Source: Intrasporangiaceae bacterium
GTDB taxonomy: Bacteria; Actinomycetota; Actinomycetes; Actinomycetales; Dermatophilaceae
Direction: 5' to 3'
Assembly (NCBI GenBank): GCA_021324575.1
Contig: JAJPIW010000094.1
Span: 1 to 61,562, forward strand
DNA length: 61,562 nucleotides
Under the pieces are notes generated by a model, which saw nothing but the letters and a program-made list of their open reading frames with translations, searched no databases and was not told the DNA's origin. This document shows, one piece after another, positions 9,381 to 18,890 of this stretch; the stretch's first letter is position 1; each line of letters starts with the position of its first letter. A program made the translations under genes and the position numbers.

Positions 9381-11035
9381 TCGTCTTGGGTATCAGCGGC
9401 GGCTTCGGGCACGATGCGGCGGCTGCTCTGGTGGTCGATGGCGAGATCGTGGCAGCAGTCGAGGAAGAGCGACTCGTCCGTCGCAAGCACGCGTACGGTC
9501 AGGCTCCGGTCCACTCCGCCCGGTGGTGCTTAGCACAGGGCGGGATCAGACTCGACGACGTGGACGTGCTCGCACTGAGTTGGCAGCCCACCGAGCAACC
9601 GGATTGGCCGTTGCTGCTGCACGAGTCCCTGCTGAGCCACCCCTTCTTCGCGGGGAGCGCCCGTCCCGCTATCGAGGTGGTCGGCCACGCGAGAGCGCAC
9701 GCTGCCGCCTCCTACTACTGCTCGGGCTTCGAAGACGCGGCGATCCTCACGGTCGACGGCCAGGGGGACTCCATCTCGACCACTCTCGGTGTAGGCGGTG
9801 GCGACATCATTGACCTTCAGCAGGAGTTCGGGATCGGCGACTCCCTCGGCTTCTTCTACCTCGCTCTGACCAATCACCTCGGGTTCGAACTGGGTGAGGA
9901 GGGGAAGGTTATGGGACTGGCCTCCTACGCGAGTCCGAGCGACTTCCCTCTTCCCTTCGACCTTACCAACGAGGGCTATCGAGCCATCGGCACCCCCAGG
10001 AACGGATCGGATCCCTACGCTCTCTATCGATCCGTGGTCGCCCACTGGCGCGGATGGTGTGAGCGGACCCTCGGACCTCCTGTACGGGTGTCCTACCCGC
10101 TGGACCCCCTCCAGAGCCGGGCGACGGTCGAGGTCCAACTGGCCCCTCCGCAGGAGCGAGCAGCCGCGACCGGACAGGCAATCTTGGAGCAGACGCTCCT
10201 CCACCTAGTCGGGCTGGCGGTCGAACGTTCGGGGTCGCGTCGCCTAGTCATCGGCGGTGGCGTCGGCCTGAACTGCTCGGCCAACGGCGTGATCGAGCGC
10301 TCAGGTCTCGTCGACGACCTCTACGTCTTCCCGGCTAGCGGCGACGCTGGTACAAGTGTCGGTGCAGCCCTCTCGGTGAGCGCAGCGTCCGGACAGCGAC
10401 CGCGCAGGCCCGTGGAGTCAGCCGCCCTCGGGCCAGCGTACTCGGACGCTGCGACAGCGGATCTCGTTCGCGACCTAGGACTAACGGCGGAGCGGCCGAG
10501 CGATATCGCCGACCACGCCGCAGAACGGATCGCACGGGGCGAGGTCATAGGCTGGTTCCAGGGCCGTTGCGAGATCGGCCCTCGCGCCTTGGGCAACCGG
10601 TCGATCCTCGCAGACCCGGGCGACGCAGGCAATCGCAACCGGGTCAACGCGATCAAGGGCAGGGAGAGGTGGCGTCCACTGGCGCCATCAATACTCGGCA
10701 GCGCAGGACACGAAATCGTGGACACCCACGGTCGAGCACCTTTCATGCTCACCGCGTGCCCGGTGAGAGCCTCTGCCCAGGATGCTCTCCCCGCCGTAGT
10801 GCACGTCGATGGCACGTGCCGCCCGCAGTTCGTCCGTCCAGAGTCCAACCCGCGGTACGCAGCGCTCCTGCAGCGTCTGGAAGAGCGCAGGGGACTGCCG
10901 GTCGTGCTAAACACATCGTTCAATGTCGCCGGTGAGCCCCTCGTCTGCACGCCGTACGACGCGATCCGGACGTTCTTCGCCTCCTCGCTCAACGCCCTCG
11001 TCATAGGCGACACGGTCGTGCTGAAGCAGCGCTAG
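9377..11035 (+). CDS. O-carbamoyltransferase, NodU/CmcH family (copy 1)
   Basis: The 552-residue enzyme is of the type that makes carbamoyl-AMP from carbamoyl phosphate and passes the carbamoyl group to a hydroxyl, as in TobZ, NovN or CmcH. Visible motifs are HARAHAAASYYCSGF, GGGVGLNCSANG in the Kae1-like domain, and GWFQGRCEIGPRALGNRSIL with LNTSFNVAGEPLVCTP in the C-terminal domain. The GTG start overlaps the P450 stop (GTGA). The gene ends the plus-strand operon and overlaps the end of the opposing PLP gene by 4 bases. It is one of three such enzymes in the cluster. Confidence 0.93.
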   Translation: MIVLGISGGFGHDAAAALVVDGEIVAAVEEERLVRRKHAYGQAPVHSARWCLAQGGIRLDDVDVLALSWQPTEQPDWPLLLHESLLSHPFFAGSARPAIEVVGHARAHAAASYYCSGFEDAAILTVDGQGDSISTTLGVGGGDIIDLQQEFGIGDSLGFFYLALTNHLGFELGEEGKVMGLASYASPSDFPLPFDLTNEGYRAIGTPRNGSDPYALYRSVVAHWRGWCERTLGPPVRVSYPLDPLQSRATVEVQLAPPQERAAATGQAILEQTLLHLVGLAVERSGSRRLVIGGGVGLNCSANGVIERSGLVDDLYVFPASGDAGTSVGAALSVSAASGQRPRRPVESAALGPAYSDAATADLVRDLGLTAERPSDIADHAAERIARGEVIGWFQGRCEIGPRALGNRSILADPGDAGNRNRVNAIKGRERWRPLAPSILGSAGHEIVDTHGRAPFMLTACPVRASAQDALPAVVHVDGTCRPQFVRPESNPRYAALLQRLEERRGLPVVLNTSFNVAGEPLVCTPYDAIRTFFASSLNALVIGDTVVLKQR

Positions 11036-13590
11036 TCGAGGCTCACCATGCGCTCGCCGGAGCGAGCGATAGCATCCGCGACCACCTCGATGAGGAGTTG
11101 CACCTGCTGAGGCGACCTATCCCCAGCGTAGAGCCTCAGGAACGGGGGCTCTGTCTCCGACATGCTCGCAGCGGCCGAGATCCGGGGACTGTTGAAGCCG
11201 AAGCTCACGCCCTTGGTCAGGTGCAAGCCCACACGCCTGGCTCGCACCAGCATGTGGTCGATGCACGCCTCAAGTTGGTCGCGATGGTTGGCGCCCAGCT
11301 CGTGGAAGGCGAACGTGACACAGCCCCCTGCATAGGGCATGGTCGTAGCGACGGCATGATCAGGGTGGAAGTTGCTTGTGGGGTGCACCACCTCTGTGAC
11401 AGCCCGGACCTCGGGACGAGTTTCGAGTTCAACCGCGATCCGCTCTGCGTTGGCGCAGATCCGCACCATACGCCGGCGGAAATGGTCGCGGTCGTACCGG
11501 GGGAAAAGTTCAGCGGCATGGCGACTCAGGATCGCCCCCGTGTTGCGACGGAGGCGGTCGAGCACCGGGGTGAGCTCCACTGGTGCCACCACGACCCCCG
11601 CCATCGCGGTGTCCATTCCGAGCTGGAGGTACTTCGAGCAACTCTCGTAGTAGAGCACCTCCAGGGGATTGCCGGCGTCTAGGAGCTGCGCGGACAGCGC
11701 CGCTGAGGTCATAGTGCCGTCGATGACGACCGTCAGGGGACCTACCTCGACCGCGGCAAGCTCGGTCAGAAGTCTCGGCACGTTCACCAAGCGCTGGTCG
11801 GCCGTATTAGCCAGTGAATCAACGAACAGGCAACGGGGCCGGTGAGTTCGGACGTCGGCGACCAACGCGTCGACGTCGTAGGAGGCGGCCGTTATACACC
11901 GCACCGACGCCAGCGTAGCGAGCTGTTCGGATGCCTCGAAATAGACGTACGGAGCGAGGAGTGCAACGTCGCCCGGCTGTAGCCGGTGACGGACTAGGAA
12001 GGCTTCGATGAGCGCGTAGGCGGCCATCCCCGACGAGGTGACCGTGGTGGCGTACCGGTCGATGGGAATGTCTAAGACCCGCGCGAGCTGAGACTCGACT
12101 CTCTGGACGGCAAAGCTCTCGTAGCGGTCGTAGTTGACCGTTGGCGAGTCCTGCGCGCCGACGTCGAAGAACTGAGCGACCCGTGACTGGTCGTAGGACG
12201 GCGAGCACCACTCGAGCGTGGTCAGAGTCCGGGCGACGACGTGCGCCGCGTGCCGGAAGATGATCTCCACACGGGCCTCTTGGTCCTCTGTCCAGGTCCG
12301 GGGGTCCTCGAGCGCCTTCAGAACAAACTCGCGGGCACCCGCACTGTCGACGCGCAGAGCGTTAACCACATCCGGTTCGACCAGCAGGTCGTGACGCGCG
12401 CCATAGGCCAAGAAGTCGTCGATTCTCTGCTCGCTCTCGTTTAGACGCTCGGACCACGTTCGCAGCTGCGCCGCCATATCATCACGACGGTCGACCTCCG
12501 CCTGGGCCGACGCGGCAGCCAGCGAGGACGATGCGACAGCGAGCGTGCGGGACGTGGGCAGGTCGGTGACCGTGCGACCCCGCAGGTCGAGGAGCCGCAG
12601 CAGCTCCGGGTCGGAGTAGGGGAAGCGCTCGATGCGGGCCAGCGTCGTGTGGTGGACGTTGCCGCCGCAGAGCGGGATGCCGACCGGGCCTTGAAGCAGT
12701 CCGCGCTCGGCCAGCCGGAGGCAGGCCACTACGGCCGCCGCTCCGGCCGGCTCAACGAGTAGGCTCTCGTGGACGAGCAGTGCGAGGGTCGCCGCGGCGA
12801 GTTCCTCCTCGGTCAGGGACACGATGTTCTCGACCCGGCCACGCAGGAGCCCGACGGTTATCGAGTCGGGCTCCAGGTTGACGGCGAGACCATCGGCGAG
12901 AGTGGGCTGGGGAACCACACGTGTCACGATGCCGGCCGCGAGGCTGGCAGTCATCGAAGGGTAGCGCTCAGGCTCGCACCCGAAGAGCGAGACACCCCCT
13001 GTGGTGTCAGCTCCGAGGCTTAGACCCGAGAGCAGACCTCCGCCACCTATGGGCGCCACCATTACGGCGATCTGCCCGTACTCGGATAGGAGTTCAGTGG
13101 CGATCGTTGCGGCACCTGAGATGACGTGCGGGTCGTTGTAGGGGGACACGAAGTAGTGACCCTGCTGGTCCGCGAGCCTACGCGCATGATCGGCGGCCTG
13201 CTCCAAGGAGGTGCCGTGCTCGATGAGGCCGGCGCCTGTGGCCAGGATCCGCTCGCGCTTGAGTCGGCTCGCGTTGACGGGGATGCAGATGTTGGCGGGC
13301 CGAGACAGGCGCTGGGCGACCTCGGCCACGGCCAACCCGTGGTTGCCCGCCGACGCGGCGATCAGCGGCAGGTCGGGCACGGCGAGCGCAGCGTTGAGCG
13401 CACCACGGAACTTGAAGGAGCCGGAGTGCTGCTGCATCTCCAGCTTGGCGTAGACCGGGACCCCGATCCTTCGCTCCAACCAGTGCAGCCGTCGCACCGG
13501 AGTCTTCACGACGCGGCCGACGAGACGCCGCTGGGCCGCGATGACGTCGAGCAGGGACAATGGGTCAACAGCCGCAGTCAAGGCGGTCAC
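11032..13590 (-). CDS. Fused double-PLP enzyme (threonine dehydratase-like plus Cys/Met-metabolism-like)
   Basis: This 852-residue protein joins two PLP folds. Residues 1 to about 320 are a fold-type II threonine/serine dehydratase-like domain, with the PLP lysine in SGSFKFRGA (Lys60) and the phosphate loop GGGGL near 175. A linker of about 130 residues follows. Residues about 460-850 look like a fold-type I enzyme of the Cys/Met-metabolism class, with SSGMAA near 510, the ring-binding Asp in VIDGT near 622, and a Schiff-base lysine in ESCSKYLQLG near 652. It could make or elaborate an unusual amino acid by beta- or gamma-elimination and replacement. The GTG start overlaps the stop of the upstream methyltransferase gene (GTGA). 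Confidence 0.88.
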   Translation of the reverse strand: MTALTAAVDPLSLLDVIAAQRRLVGRVVKTPVRRLHWLERRIGVPVYAKLEMQQHSGSFKFRGALNAALAVPDLPLIAASAGNHGLAVAEVAQRLSRPANICIPVNASRLKRERILATGAGLIEHGTSLEQAADHARRLADQQGHYFVSPYNDPHVISGAATIATELLSEYGQIAVMVAPIGGGGLLSGLSLGADTTGGVSLFGCEPERYPSMTASLAAGIVTRVVPQPTLADGLAVNLEPDSITVGLLRGRVENIVSLTEEELAAATLALLVHESLLVEPAGAAAVVACLRLAERGLLQGPVGIPLCGGNVHHTTLARIERFPYSDPELLRLLDLRGRTVTDLPTSRTLAVASSSLAAASAQAEVDRRDDMAAQLRTWSERLNESEQRIDDFLAYGARHDLLVEPDVVNALRVDSAGAREFVLKALEDPRTWTEDQEARVEIIFRHAAHVVARTLTTLEWCSPSYDQSRVAQFFDVGAQDSPTVNYDRYESFAVQRVESQLARVLDIPIDRYATTVTSSGMAAYALIEAFLVRHRLQPGDVALLAPYVYFEASEQLATLASVRCITAASYDVDALVADVRTHRPRCLFVDSLANTADQRLVNVPRLLTELAAVEVGPLTVVIDGTMTSAALSAQLLDAGNPLEVLYYESCSKYLQLGMDTAMAGVVVAPVELTPVLDRLRRNTGAILSRHAAELFPRYDRDHFRRRMVRICANAERIAVELETRPEVRAVTEVVHPTSNFHPDHAVATTMPYAGGCVTFAFHELGANHRDQLEACIDHMLVRARRVGLHLTKGVSFGFNSPRISAAASMSETEPPFLRLYAGDRSPQQVQLLIEVVADAIARSGERMVSLD

Positions 13591-14267
13591 GAGACGGCTC
13601 CGGGGGTCCTGGCCCTCCGGATCGCAGGCACGAATCGGGGCGTACGACGAGCGTAGACGTCGTACGCGGCGCCGAGGCGACTGCTCAGGGCTCGCTCCTC
13701 GATCCTGACTCGGACAAAAGTTGACGCGGCTGTTGCGGCCGCCATGACCAGCGACCCGAAAGGCGAGCCGCAGCTGATAGCAGGTCCGACGTTGAGTCCG
13801 AAGAGGCCGCTGTAGGCAGGGTGCCTAACGTAGGCGTAGGGACCCGAGGTGCAGACGGGCTGCTCTGCCATCACTCGGACATGACCCGTGAACCGGGCCC
13901 CAAGCGTGTGGACGGCCAGGACGCGGAGGCCACCGCCCGCCAGGATCGACCCGACCCCCAGTGCCACCGACGGCGTGGGCCCGCGGCTTCGCCAGCCGAG
14001 GACGACAGGGACCCACCAGGCCGTCAGATGAGTCCCGAGCACCGCATACCGCGATCCGGCGTCTTCCGAATTCGCGGCGGCGGCGGCGTTGGCAGCGTCA
14101 TCCTCGACGAGCAATTCCGCAGCGGTCCAGGCGGTCAGAGCGGCTAGGGGGAGCAGGACATCAGCACGTCTGAGCCTCGGAGAGGCCAACGCCACCAGGA
14201 TCGGCGGGACCGCCCGGCGAGTGAGGACCCGCACTAGCCGACGGGCCTTGACCTCGTGATCAGCCAT
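13587..14267 (-). CDS. ICMT/PEMT-like membrane methyltransferase
   Basis: The 226-residue protein has several hydrophobic segments and the C-terminal signature VCTSGPYAYVRHPAYSG followed later by EERALSSRLGAAYDVYARRTPRF, typical of the isoprenylcysteine carboxyl methyltransferase superfamily. Members use S-adenosylmethionine to methylate lipid-like or carboxyl substrates at the membrane; some bacterial relatives have other roles. The ATG at 14267 was chosen because it lies 8 bases inside the preceding carbamoyltransferase gene. Longer starts would run deep into that gene. Its substrate in this cluster is unknown. Confidence 0.85.
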   Translation of the reverse strand: MADHEVKARRLVRVLTRRAVPPILVALASPRLRRADVLLPLAALTAWTAAELLVEDDAANAAAAANSEDAGSRYAVLGTHLTAWWVPVVLGWRSRGPTPSVALGVGSILAGGGLRVLAVHTLGARFTGHVRVMAEQPVCTSGPYAYVRHPAYSGLFGLNVGPAISCGSPFGSLVMAAATAASTFVRVRIEERALSSRLGAAYDVYARRTPRFVPAIRRARTPGAVS

Positions 14268-16032
14268 GGAAGTCCGCCTTGTCCACGACGAGGTCGCCGA
14301 GATAGAGGGTGTCCAACCCCGAGACAGCGAAGCACCTGATCGCATCGTCCGGACTGCACACGATCGGCTCATCGCTGAGGTTAAACGAGGTGTTGATGAC
14401 CATAGGAACGCCCGTGGCTCTGTCGAAGAGCTCGATGAGTCGCCGGAAGCCGTGCGCCGGCCAGTCCCGGGGCACAGTCTGTGGACGAGCAGTCCCGTCG
14501 ACGTGCACGACAGCGGGCGCCTCACGGCAAGCCGCAGGCGTCGCCCGGACGATCTCCGCCATGCGTCTGCTGTGTGCAGTCGCGAAGTACTCGGCACTCC
14601 GCTCCTCCAGAACCGAGGGAGCAAAGGGCCGATAGCTCTCGCGACGCTTCACCGAGGCGTTAATGCGGTCGCGGGTCTCGGTCTTACGCGGGTCGCCGAG
14701 GACACTGCGAGCACCTAGGGCGCGCTCCCCGAACTCCATGCGACCTTGGAACCACCCCACCAGCTTTCCCGCGGCGATCGCCTCGGCTGCTTCTGCGGCG
14801 ACGTCCGAGCTGCGCCTGAACGGCAGCTTGCTGGTGACCAATGCTGCCTCCAGCTGAGCGGGAGTGAAGCCGGGGCCAAGAAAGGGGTTATCGAGCTGGT
14901 CTGATGGGGGCACAGGTTGACGGGAGGTCCTCAGCACTTCGAGCGCGGCTCCCACGGCGGCCCCGGCATCGGTCGGAGCGAGGGGAACGTGCAACTCCTC
15001 CACGATGCCGGATGCCCGAGCGCGACCGACTGCTGCGGCGTTCATCGCCACCCCTCCCACCACGACGACCCGGCGAGCGCCTGTGGCGGCCACGACGCGG
15101 CGGAGCAGGGCCAGGACCGCCTCTTCTAGGGCTGACTGTGCGGCGTACGCCAGATCGAAAGCGGCTTGGGTGAAGCCGCCGTCGTCGTTCACGAAGCTGT
15201 CGTCCAACTCGCCCCGGCCTCGCTCGGTGAGCCAAGGCAGGTCCGGGCGTGCGCAGTTCTCCGGCCGTATCCGGCGAACGTCGAGGTGAGGCTGACCGCG
15301 GTCGTCGATGTGCATGAGCCTGGCGACGCGCCGCTCCCACGCTGGGTTCACATTGCCGTACGAGGCCAGTCCCATCACCTTGTATTCGTCGGAGTTGGGT
15401 CGGTATCCGAGGACTTGAGTGATAGCTCCATAGAAGATGCCGAGTGAGTCTGGAAACGCATACGTCTCGATCACTCGTGGCCATAGTCCCGGCCCACCGC
15501 GCAGATCAAAGAGGGTCGTGGACTCCACCTCGCCGCGACCGTCGATGACCACCGCAGCCTCAGCCTCGAATGGGGCGGACAACCAGGCTGCCGCGAGGTG
15601 CGCCCGGTGGTGATCGACGTAAGTTACAGGGGGCAGTCGCCGCCCGTAGCTCAGCAGGGGCTCGAACGCGGAGACTAGAGCTGACGGGGCGCCGAACGAC
15701 CCCAGACGTTGACGCGCCACCCGCCACGAGCCACGAGGGCTCGACGGGGCTTGTCGGAGCGCGGCCAGCAGCGCTGCAGGGAGGCGACCTCGGTCGTTCC
15801 AGTAGTACGCGACCCGATCGATCTCGTGCAAGTCGACGCCGCCGGCCTCGAGGACGTGCTGGACCGCCAGCCGGGGGAAACCAACGGCCCGCTTCTGGCG
15901 GGACAGTCGCTCCTCCTCCACGGCCGCCACGAGGCGCCCGTCGATGATCAGAGCTGCGGCTGGGTCATGCGCAAGCGCGGACACACCGAGGACGGCGCCG
16001 AGGCGGGCGCGACCGCAAGGTGCGGGGGCCAC
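14260..16032 (-). CDS. O-carbamoyltransferase, NodU/CmcH family (copy 2)
   Basis: The 590-residue protein has VDHHRAHLAAAWLSAPFE, VVGGVAMNAAAVGRAR, GWFQGRMEFGERALGARSVL and INTSFNLSDEPIVCSP, the full set for this family. It differs enough from copy 1 to suggest a different acceptor rather than a recent duplication. A GTG start follows the radical SAM stop after one base (TGA C GTG), so the genes are co-transcribed and probably coupled. An in-frame second GTG lies a few codons downstream. Confidence 0.93.
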   Translation of the reverse strand: MAPAPCGRARLGAVLGVSALAHDPAAALIIDGRLVAAVEEERLSRQKRAVGFPRLAVQHVLEAGGVDLHEIDRVAYYWNDRGRLPAALLAALRQAPSSPRGSWRVARQRLGSFGAPSALVSAFEPLLSYGRRLPPVTYVDHHRAHLAAAWLSAPFEAEAAVVIDGRGEVESTTLFDLRGGPGLWPRVIETYAFPDSLGIFYGAITQVLGYRPNSDEYKVMGLASYGNVNPAWERRVARLMHIDDRGQPHLDVRRIRPENCARPDLPWLTERGRGELDDSFVNDDGGFTQAAFDLAYAAQSALEEAVLALLRRVVAATGARRVVVVGGVAMNAAAVGRARASGIVEELHVPLAPTDAGAAVGAALEVLRTSRQPVPPSDQLDNPFLGPGFTPAQLEAALVTSKLPFRRSSDVAAEAAEAIAAGKLVGWFQGRMEFGERALGARSVLGDPRKTETRDRINASVKRRESYRPFAPSVLEERSAEYFATAHSRRMAEIVRATPAACREAPAVVHVDGTARPQTVPRDWPAHGFRRLIELFDRATGVPMVINTSFNLSDEPIVCSPDDAIRCFAVSGLDTLYLGDLVVDKADFHG

Positions 16033-16033
16033 G

Positions 16034-17758
16034 TCAGTACCGAGCCGGCGACGTGATCTCGAGACGGGCGTCGACGCGACTGTACGGAGTCGTCACGCTG
16101 GCGACTCCCTGGGTGAGCGCAGGCAACTCGGCTGCCAATCCGGCAAGTTCTGCAAGAGTTGACGAAGCGTCTTCGCGCAGGTTCTGCTTCCGCGCGATCT
16201 CGTTGTGGAGCACGCCCATCCGGCTGGCGCTCTCGACCGTACAGCCGTGGTCAAGCAGCACCTTGGCCACTGACGAGCCTCGGTCAATGTAGGCGGCCTG
16301 ACGAACCTCCTCGAACATCCTGCCGCACTCCGCGATCGCCTCGCCGCACGACATAGTCGCGTGCGACCAGTCGTTGAAGCCACCCTTGAGCCCAAACTCC
16401 CGAGCCTCTCGCGCCAACGGGGAGTTTGGGAAAACGAATAGGGGCGAGTGGACGTAGGAGTGGATCCCGGAGTTGTTGAGGAAGTAGATCGACTTGTCGA
16501 CGCTGGCCGTGGTCTCGCCAGGGAAGCCCACCAGCATGAACGCGAACCCCATGACGCCATGTGCGGCGAGATTGGCTGCGGCTTCCCAATTGTGCCGCTC
16601 GCGGGTGCCCTTGACCATATTAGACAGGACGGTCTCGTCGGCTGACTCGACCCCGACGAGCACAAGGCGGCAACCGGCCTGGCTAAGGTAGCGCACGCAC
16701 TCCTCGGTCAGGGTGGATGACCTAAGGTATGCCGTCCACGGCTTGTCGAAGCCGATGTCGATCATCTGCTGGCAGACGCTGATCAGGTGCTTGCGGTTGA
16801 GGAACAACGTGTCATCGACGAACCGCACGCTCCGAACCTGCGGCAACCTCATGATCTGGCGGAGTTGGTGGATCACCGTGTCCTGGTCCATGAGGTCGAC
16901 GCTCTGGTCGTTGTAACTGGGGAAAGTGCAGAACTTGCACTTGAATGGGCATCCGCGCCCGGTCCGGATGTTGACCGACGAGCGAAGGATGTAGTCCGGC
17001 AACTCATCCCAGTGGACGGAGTTGGCATCGATGTCCACGCCGTCATGGAGGTTGCGGGTCGTACACCTAAACCCGTCCGCGTCGTAGGCAACGTTGGGCA
17101 CGTCGTCGATCGGCTCACCGCGCACGAGTCGGCCCATCACTTCCAGCAAGGTCCGCTCGCCGTTGGGCGATAGGATGAGGGCATCAGCAGCCCGCGCCGC
17201 ACCATGGATCTCCTCCTCCTCGGAGAATTGCGTCAGCTTGGCGCCGCCGGCGATGACGATGACCCGGGGCTTCCATGACTTCACGAGCCGCGCGACCCTG
17301 ATGATCGTGCTGGCGCTGGTTATAAAGGTGGTTGAGAGCAACACGACGTCGGCGTCGGCCACGAGCTCGCGGGCGCGAGCGGGGTCGAGGTCGATGTTGT
17401 CCACCAGGTCGACGCGCCCGTCGTAGCCGCTGCGTCGCAGGAAGTCGTAGAGGTAGACGCCGTTGAGGGAGTAGGAATTATGCTCGTCAATGGATCCCCC
17501 ACCAACTCCGGTGCGACGAAGGTGGTTGATGGCGTCAACGATCTCCCGCCTCTCACCGTCGATCTCGGGGATCATCCGACGGTAGAGATCGAGGTAGGCA
17601 GCATTGTTGCGCTCGAGGAGCCCAGGGTCGACGGCTCCGAACTTGAACTGATCCAGCGTCTCGTCGACAGTCTGGCAGGCGTTGGCAACGACGAGCACCC
17701 GGCAGTCGGCCGCCTCAGGAAGAGGCCTTGCACCCGTTGGCAGCAACTCCAGCCGCAT
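16034..17758 (-). CDS. B12-binding-type radical SAM enzyme
   Basis: The 574-residue protein has an N-terminal Rossmann-like domain of the cobalamin-binding type (about 100-215), then the radical SAM cluster motif CPFKCKFC (Cys270, 274, 277). The usual DxHxxG cobalamin motif is not visible; NIDLDPARARELVADADVVL and IAGGAK occupy its place, so cobalamin may bind base-off or not at all. LVLVGVESADE and FMLVGFPGET belong to the radical SAM barrel. Relatives methylate unactivated carbons or rearrange carbon skeletons. It is the first gene of the four-gene minus-strand operon, with an ATG start. Confidence 0.9.
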   Translation of the reverse strand: MRLELLPTGARPLPEAADCRVLVVANACQTVDETLDQFKFGAVDPGLLERNNAAYLDLYRRMIPEIDGERREIVDAINHLRRTGVGGGSIDEHNSYSLNGVYLYDFLRRSGYDGRVDLVDNIDLDPARARELVADADVVLLSTTFITSASTIIRVARLVKSWKPRVIVIAGGAKLTQFSEEEEIHGAARAADALILSPNGERTLLEVMGRLVRGEPIDDVPNVAYDADGFRCTTRNLHDGVDIDANSVHWDELPDYILRSSVNIRTGRGCPFKCKFCTFPSYNDQSVDLMDQDTVIHQLRQIMRLPQVRSVRFVDDTLFLNRKHLISVCQQMIDIGFDKPWTAYLRSSTLTEECVRYLSQAGCRLVLVGVESADETVLSNMVKGTRERHNWEAAANLAAHGVMGFAFMLVGFPGETTASVDKSIYFLNNSGIHSYVHSPLFVFPNSPLAREAREFGLKGGFNDWSHATMSCGEAIAECGRMFEEVRQAAYIDRGSSVAKVLLDHGCTVESASRMGVLHNEIARKQNLREDASSTLAELAGLAAELPALTQGVASVTTPYSRVDARLEITSPARY

Positions 17759-17906
17759 CGTCGTCCCTTCGTTCGTAGCGGGCCGCGAGCGCTCGACGCC
17801 ACTCCACCCGGCGAGCCCTTTGCTCAGCTGGCGTCAGCCTATTCCGTACGCTGACCCAAGCAAAGACGAAATCCGGGTGTCCTGACCCCGAGCAAAGGAG
17901 GTCTCG
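17759..17906. promoter_or_regulatory. Divergent promoter region with an inverted repeat
   Basis: This 148-base gap separates the minus-strand radical SAM operon from the plus-strand GT2 gene, so it must hold outward promoters. GTCAGC at 17833-17838 and GCTGAC at 17850-17855 form a perfect inverted repeat with an 11-base spacer, a plausible operator. AAAGGAGGT at 17894-17902 is a strong ribosome binding site that fixes the GTG at 17907 as the GT2 start. No regulator gene is visible in the cluster. Confidence 0.5.
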
Positions 17907-18884
17907 GTGGCCAGTTGCTCGATCATCGTGCCAACCTACGATGCAGCTGCCCTGCTCTCCACCTGCCTTGATGCACTGATCGCGAGCATCGGGGATCTCC
18001 ATGATGTAGAGATTCTGGTCAGCGACGACGGGTCGCACGACGCGACACCCGAGGTGGTGGCGCGGTTTGTCGTGAACTCAGGCCACCCCTCTGGTCCTCA
18101 TAGCCGACGACGCCACACGACGGTCCGTTGGGTGCGCTCGGCTCACAACAGCGGCTTCGCCACGGCCTGCAACGCCGCGGCCGAGATCGCGACCGGGACC
18201 TATCTTATCTTCTACAACAACGACCTCGTCGCCCACCCGGGCTGGCTCGAGGAACTGGTCGCCTACGCCGATGCGGACCTGCGGCGCGCGATCGTTGGGA
18301 CCCGCCTACTGTTCCCGGACGGACACTTGCAGCACTGCGGGGTCGTTGTATGTAGCGACGGGTTCCCCCGACACGTCTATGCTGGGTTCCCCGGTGACCA
18401 CTCGGTCGCCATGCGCTCGGGCCCTGTCGGCATCGTCACCGCAGCATGTGTGTTGGTTCGTCGAGAGGTCTACCAGGCGCTCGGGGGCTTTGATCAGCGT
18501 TACGTCAATGGCTATGAGGATGTCGGCCTGTGCCTCCGGGCGCAAGAGGCCGGCCACGAAGTCCACTACTGCCACTCAAGCGTTCTCACGCACTTGGTCT
18601 CAGCGACCAGGCGAGGTCGCCACGATGAGTTCGAGCGCAGCGAGAACGCCTTCCTCGCACGCTGGGGTCGCCTGCCCCCCACCGATGTGGTGCGTTTCGT
18701 CGAAGATGGGATGTTGACTTTGAGTTACTCTCGCACGTTTCCGCTCCACCTTTCGGTCGCTCCCGAGCTCGCGGTCGTATCCAGCGATCGCGATGGGACG
18801 AGGGCTGTGATCAGCGACCTGCGAAACCTGGTGGATCGACTCAGACTAGAGAACGTGCGATTGCGGATGCGGCCCGGCCGGTAA
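17907..18884 (+). CDS. GT2-family glycosyltransferase
   Basis: The 325-residue protein has a GT-A fold: CSIIVPTYDAA at the start, the nucleotide-binding SDDGS near 40, FYNNDL as the DxD-like metal site, and GGFDQRYVNGYEDVGLCLRA with the ED catalytic pair. Such enzymes add a sugar from a nucleotide donor with inversion. No membrane segments are seen, so it acts in the cytoplasm. It is transcribed alone and ends 6 bases before the opposing PhyH gene. It could glycosylate the cluster product or belong to a surface-sugar step. Confidence 0.92.
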   Translation: MASCSIIVPTYDAAALLSTCLDALIASIGDLHDVEILVSDDGSHDATPEVVARFVVNSGHPSGPHSRRRHTTVRWVRSAHNSGFATACNAAAEIATGTYLIFYNNDLVAHPGWLEELVAYADADLRRAIVGTRLLFPDGHLQHCGVVVCSDGFPRHVYAGFPGDHSVAMRSGPVGIVTAACVLVRREVYQALGGFDQRYVNGYEDVGLCLRAQEAGHEVHYCHSSVLTHLVSATRRGRHDEFERSENAFLARWGRLPPTDVVRFVEDGMLTLSYSRTFPLHLSVAPELAVVSSDRDGTRAVISDLRNLVDRLRLENVRLRMRPGR

Positions 18885-18890
18885 CCCGAG

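Noticed and set aside
11098-14147. Plus-strand open frames opposite the PLP and methyltransferase genes
   Set aside because: Low-complexity shadows without ribosome binding sites or homology; the minus-strand genes have clear catalytic motifs.
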